NCBI GenBank assembly: GCA_030591745.1
Contig: JAUVAM010000174.1
Location: forward strand, 1-7,438
DNA length: 7,438 nucleotides
Source: Deltaproteobacteria bacterium
GTDB taxonomy: Bacteria; Myxococcota; B64-G9
Direction of reading: 5' to 3'
Shown here: positions 4,607-7,438 of the stretch, piece after piece
Layout: each line of letters opens with the position of its first letter
Numbering within the stretch: position 1 is the stretch's first letter
Notes under the pieces: generated by a model
Database searches by the model: none
What the model saw: only the letters and a program-made list of their open reading frames with translations
Told to the model about the DNA's origin: nothing
Translations under genes and position numbers: made by a program

Positions 4607-7438
4607 AGGCCTGTCTCTGTTTTTTGTTTTTCTTGTTGGCGATTTTTCAAAGTCCATGGGCTGTGGCCGACATGGCTTGGCGCTGGGAACGGCCAGCCCT
4701 TCATGGGCATGATCTGCAAAGCTTGCATGGACATCCCGGCGATCCCCTGCAATTGCTGGCGGCAGGTCAAGATGGGGCCTTGATCAGCAGTCTGGATGGG
4801 GGTCAGAGCTGGCGAGTGGCCCAGGGGCCCGATCAGGCCGACTTGCGGGCTGCTGTTTGGGCTGATTCCTGGTGGGTGCTGGCGGTGGGCACCCAGGGTT
4901 CCATTTGGCGATCCGAGGACGCGGGCCTGCATTTCCGTCCTCAGCGTTCCGGTCTTTCGGTCAACTTGCACGGGCTGACCTGCGTTCATCCCAGGGTTTG
5001 TTGGGCTGTCGGCGATGGGGGTCACATCCTGAGGACTTGGGATGGAGGCCGATCCTGGCTGGAGCAGAACTCAGGCGCCATTCAGGATCTGAGGGCCGTA
5101 GCTGCCTTGAGTCCCTCTTTTGTGTTGGCGACGGGCGAGGGCGGGACGTTGTTGCGAAGTACGGATGGTGGGCGGCTTTGGGAACGGGTCAACACCGGCG
5201 CGTATTACACGTTGTTGGATGTCACCATCGTGGACGCCAGACTGGCTTTGGCCGTGGGACACAACGGCACCATCATTCGCAGCGGGGATGGTCTGACCTT
5301 TGGGCAGGTTGCGGGCGTGGGTACTGTGCGGAACCTGGCCGCGGTGGCCTTTTCCGGCCGCGGCTTGGGCTGTGCCGTGGGCGAGGGCGGCACCATTCTG
5401 ATAAGCCACGACACAGGCTTGAGCTGGACCGAGGTGAACTCCGGCGTGACGGCCGCATTGAACGCCGTGTGGTGGGCCGACGCCGAGCATGGCTTCGTCG
5501 CCGGTGACGGGGGACTGTTGTTGATCACGTCGGATGGGGGCCTGAGCTGGCAAGTGGCAAGCGATCCGCCGGCTGGTGCCTTGCATGGCTTGGCTTTTGA
5601 CGAGGCGGGCTTGGGACTTGCGGTGGGGGATGGGGGAGGCATGTGGTTGCGGGCTGCGGGCGACGCTCACTGGCAGGCGATTGAGTCGCCAAGCGGAGCT
5701 CGCCTGTCCTCTGTCGCCGCTGTTGGGTCGGGTCGGTTTTGGGCGGTGGGTGCCAGCGAATCCGGCGGCGGCCGCATCCTGGCAAGCGTCGACGGGGGCG
5801 CGAACTGGATAAGCCAGATGGCGGAAGCACCAAGCGCATTTTTCGGTGTGGACTTTGTCGATGCGGAGCTCGGCTGGGCCGTGGGATACGCCGGCAGCAT
5901 TTGGGCCACGGTGGATGGCGGTCAGAACTGGCAGCCGCGGAGCAGCGAGAGCTCGGCCTGGTTGCATGATGTGGCTTTCGCGGACGAAAACCTGGGCTTG
6001 ATCGTGGGGGATGACGGCACCCTGCTGCGCAGCGCCGACGGGGGGCAGAGCTGGCAACGCATCGCTTTGTCCACCGCCGCGGATTTGCATGCGGTGGCTT
6101 GGCAGGCGGGGGGTATTCCCTGGGTGGCTGGAAGCGATGGAAGTTTGTTGAGAAGCGATGACGGGGGATTGAGCTGGGCCGAAGTGGATCTCGATCTTGA
6201 GATGGATTTTGAGGCCCTGGCCTTTTCACCCAGTGGCCTGAGAGGATTTGTCGGCGGTGAGTTGGGCCGGGTGTGGGCGACGCGGGACGGTGGGCTGAGT
6301 TGGTTTGAGCAGACTATCCCCTGCAGTCGAAGGCTCCGGGCCCTGGTCGTGCCCTCCGAGGAGGCCGTTTGGGTGGCCGGCTCGGACGGCGCGATATTGG
6401 CAAGCAACAGCGCGGGTTGCGGCGTCGAAGATCTCTGTGATGGGAAAGACAGCGACTGCGATGGCAACACGGATGAGGATTTCCGGCCGACCCTCTGCGG
6501 TGCTGGTATTTGCCGCGGGGCGACCCTTTGCGAGGAAGGCCAAGAGCGTTGTCCGGAGCTCGCAAGCGGCATGGAGCTTTGCGATGGTCTGGACAACGAC
6601 TGCGATGGATTGATCGACGAGGAGAGCTCGCCTTGTGCCGATGGCTTGGCCTGTCTTTGCGGTACTTGCGCTGGGGGCTGTCAGGAGGACGCGGACTGTC
6701 CGGACTCGGATCGGATCTGTCGCCAAGGTTGGTGTGTGCCTCCTTGTTGCGGTGTTGAATGTGATCCCGGTTTTGTCTGTGTGGATGGCGCATGTGCGGA
6801 CCCTTGTCTGGATTCGAGCTGCGAGGATGAGCTGGTTTGCAGCCTGGGGGCCTGTGTGGCAAAGGATTGCTTTGACCCGGCTTTGGCCTGCCCGGAAGCA
6901 GAGCGTTGCCTGGTGGACCCCTGGACGGGTCGGGGAGATTGTTTGCCGGATCCCTGCGCGGGCGTGGTTTGCCAGAGTCCGGCGCTTTGTCGCGAAGGGC
7001 TGTGTGTGACACCGGCCTGTGGGGCCTGTGCCTTCTGGCAGCTCTGCATCCAGGGTGCCTGTTTGGATACGGTCTGTGTGGGTATTGAATGTTTGCCTGG
7101 CCAGGTTTGCCAACAGAATCGGTGCGCGGGGGATCCCTGCCTGGGCGTGACTTGTCCGGTCCACAGTCGCTGTGTCGATGGCCTGTGCTTACCAGATGGT
7201 TGCGAGGCCTTGGCCTGTCCGGAAGAGACCCCCTGTGAAGGTGGTTTTTGTGTGGTGCCTGAAGGGGACCGGGATGCGGGCTCAGACGCCGGAAGCGACG
7301 CCGGCTTGCCGGATGCAGGTGCTGACGCAGGGTTTGTCGATGCTTCGGACGGTGGAGACACAGGAGATGGGGACCATCGACGGGAACCCACCCTGGGTAC
7401 GCCCACGGGCTGCGGGTGCCGGGCCGGCTACGGTGGAT
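4603..7438 (+). CDS. Large secreted Asp-box propeller / MopE-motif / Cys-rich surface protein (partial, 3' end missing)
   Basis: The frame is open for 945 codons from ATG 4603 to the window end with no stop. Residues 1-22 are a Sec signal peptide (KACLCFLFFLLAIFQSPWAVA, cleavage likely before Asp23). Residues about 37-604 hold 14 repeat units with the core 'VGxxGxIxRSxDGGxSW', as in Ycf48/BNR-type beta-propellers. Residues 606-674 hold two MopE-type metal-binding motifs, CDGKDSDCDGNTDED and CDGLDNDCDGLIDEE. Residues 678-714 contain a C-x-x-D-x-D-C-P-type segment, and 714-888 eight short CX4CX5CX4C-like units. A DAG-rich linker (about 889-924) leads to TPTGCGCRAGYGG, the start of what looks like a MYXO-CTERM-type sorting signal. 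The protein is therefore probably exported and anchored at the cell surface or outer membrane. Adhesion, matrix binding or metal binding are possible roles; none is shown. It overlaps the PilZ gene by ATGA. The translation lists few long uninterrupted alternatives in other frames, and only this frame keeps the repeat motifs. Confidence 0.93.
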   Translation, partial: MKACLCFLFFLLAIFQSPWAVADMAWRWERPALHGHDLQSLHGHPGDPLQLLAAGQDGALISSLDGGQSWRVAQGPDQADLRAAVWADSWWVLAVGTQGSIWRSEDAGLHFRPQRSGLSVNLHGLTCVHPRVCWAVGDGGHILRTWDGGRSWLEQNSGAIQDLRAVAALSPSFVLATGEGGTLLRSTDGGRLWERVNTGAYYTLLDVTIVDARLALAVGHNGTIIRSGDGLTFGQVAGVGTVRNLAAVAFSGRGLGCAVGEGGTILISHDTGLSWTEVNSGVTAALNAVWWADAEHGFVAGDGGLLLITSDGGLSWQVASDPPAGALHGLAFDEAGLGLAVGDGGGMWLRAAGDAHWQAIESPSGARLSSVAAVGSGRFWAVGASESGGGRILASVDGGANWISQMAEAPSAFFGVDFVDAELGWAVGYAGSIWATVDGGQNWQPRSSESSAWLHDVAFADENLGLIVGDDGTLLRSADGGQSWQRIALSTAADLHAVAWQAGGIPWVAGSDGSLLRSDDGGLSWAEVDLDLEMDFEALAFSPSGLRGFVGGELGRVWATRDGGLSWFEQTIPCSRRLRALVVPSEEAVWVAGSDGAILASNSAGCGVEDLCDGKDSDCDGNTDEDFRPTLCGAGICRGATLCEEGQERCPELASGMELCDGLDNDCDGLIDEESSPCADGLACLCGTCAGGCQEDADCPDSDRICRQGWCVPPCCGVECDPGFVCVDGACADPCLDSSCEDELVCSLGACVAKDCFDPALACPEAERCLVDPWTGRGDCLPDPCAGVVCQSPALCREGLCVTPACGACAFWQLCIQGACLDTVCVGIECLPGQVCQQNRCAGDPCLGVTCPVHSRCVDGLCLPDGCEALACPEETPCEGGFCVVPEGDRDAGSDAGSDAGLPDAGADAGFVDASDGGDTGDGDHRREPTLGTPTGCGCRAGYGG
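4711..6414 (+). repeat. Fourteen ~41-residue Asp-box (BNR-type) propeller units
   Basis: Asp-box cores begin at residues 63, 104, 145, 186, 227, 268, 309, about 350 (degenerate, AAGDAHW), 395, 436, 477, 518 and 560, with a final VAGSDGAILASN unit at 591-602 that lacks DGG. Spacing is 41 residues (123 bases) for ten of the twelve intervals, 45 for unit 8 to 9 (a Gly/Ser insertion near 384-390) and 42 for the last. The units are diverged in DNA, so this is old duplication. Fourteen units would fit two seven-bladed propellers. Confidence 0.85.
6418..6624 (+). repeat. Two MopE-type CDGxDxDCDGxxDE motifs
   Basis: The motifs lie at residues 612-626 and 660-674, separated by the usual spacer with paired cysteines (CGAGICRGATLCEEGQERC). 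This matches the putative metal-binding motif family named after the MopE copper protein, which is very common in myxobacterial secreted proteins. Asp-rich loops may bind calcium or another metal; the ion cannot be told from sequence. Confidence 0.85.
6742..7266 (+). repeat. Eight CX4CX5CX4C-like cysteine repeats
   Basis: Units begin with PCCGVEC (715), PCLDSSC (734), DCFDPALAC (755), PCAGVVC (784), ACGAC (805), VCVGIEC (824), PCLGVTC (845) and GCEALAC (866), each about 19-29 residues with four cysteines in most. Unit 3 carries an insertion (VDPWTGRGD). The regular, even cysteine content implies disulfide-bonded mini-domains forming a rigid extracellular stalk. Confidence 0.8.
7267..7438 (+). 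other. Asp/Ala/Gly linker and start of a MYXO-CTERM-like sorting signal (cut by window end)
   Basis: DAGSDAGSDAGLPDAGADAG and the following Asp/Gly stretch (889-924) form a flexible linker typical just before C-terminal sorting signals in myxobacteria. GCGCR at 936-940 matches the invariant Cys-containing start of MYXO-CTERM-like tails, which continue with a hydrophobic helix and an Arg cluster. Those parts lie past the window, so the call is incomplete. Confidence 0.6.

Noticed and set aside
5071..6090. Minus-strand open frame (339 codons) across the propeller repeats
   Set aside because: It is antisense to a frame with clear Asp-box motifs; the periodic sequence keeps other frames open by chance.
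4711..6414. Possible CRISPR or DNA-level direct-repeat array
   Set aside because: The 123-base period is a protein repeat with diverged DNA, and there are no identical short repeats with unique spacers.

Overview
The window looks like chromosomal DNA from a myxobacterium-like organism (Myxococcota or a related former deltaproteobacterium). The evidence is moderately high GC, TGA-dominated stops, a PAS-GGDEF/PilZ pair, and a large secreted protein. That protein combines Asp-box propeller repeats, MopE-type CDGxDNDCDGxID motifs, CX4CX5CX4C repeats, an Asp/Ala/Gly linker and the start of a GCGC-type (MYXO-CTERM-like) sorting signal. The taxon is an inference; there is no rRNA or marker gene here.

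Layout. Bases 1-147 are the C-terminal tail of an upstream gene, probably a WYL-domain regulator. A perfect 16-bp palindrome covers its stop codon. Next comes a 618-residue long-form acyl-CoA dehydrogenase (224-2080) with a strong ribosome binding site. Thirteen bases later is a small secreted/membrane protein with three predicted transmembrane segments (2094-2678). A lipoprotein of unknown function (3203-2685, minus strand) converges on it with only 6 bases between the stops.

From about 3204 a divergent intergenic region opens a rightward cluster. It holds a PAS-GGDEF diguanylate cyclase interrupted by an in-frame TAG exactly at the conserved lysine of the active-site DxDxFKxxND motif (3294-4217). 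It is followed by a PilZ-domain c-di-GMP receptor (4256-4606). A very large secreted protein then starts at 4603, overlapping the PilZ stop by ATGA, and stays open to the window end (945 codons, no stop).

How the genes may work together. The left half reads as acyl-CoA oxidation next to a regulator. The right half reads as a c-di-GMP module (synthase, receptor) translationally coupled to a probable surface-anchored propeller/Cys-rich protein. The most interesting points are the broken (or recoded) cyclase, the ATGA coupling of receptor to surface protein, and the regular 41-residue, 14-unit propeller architecture, which would suit two seven-bladed propellers.
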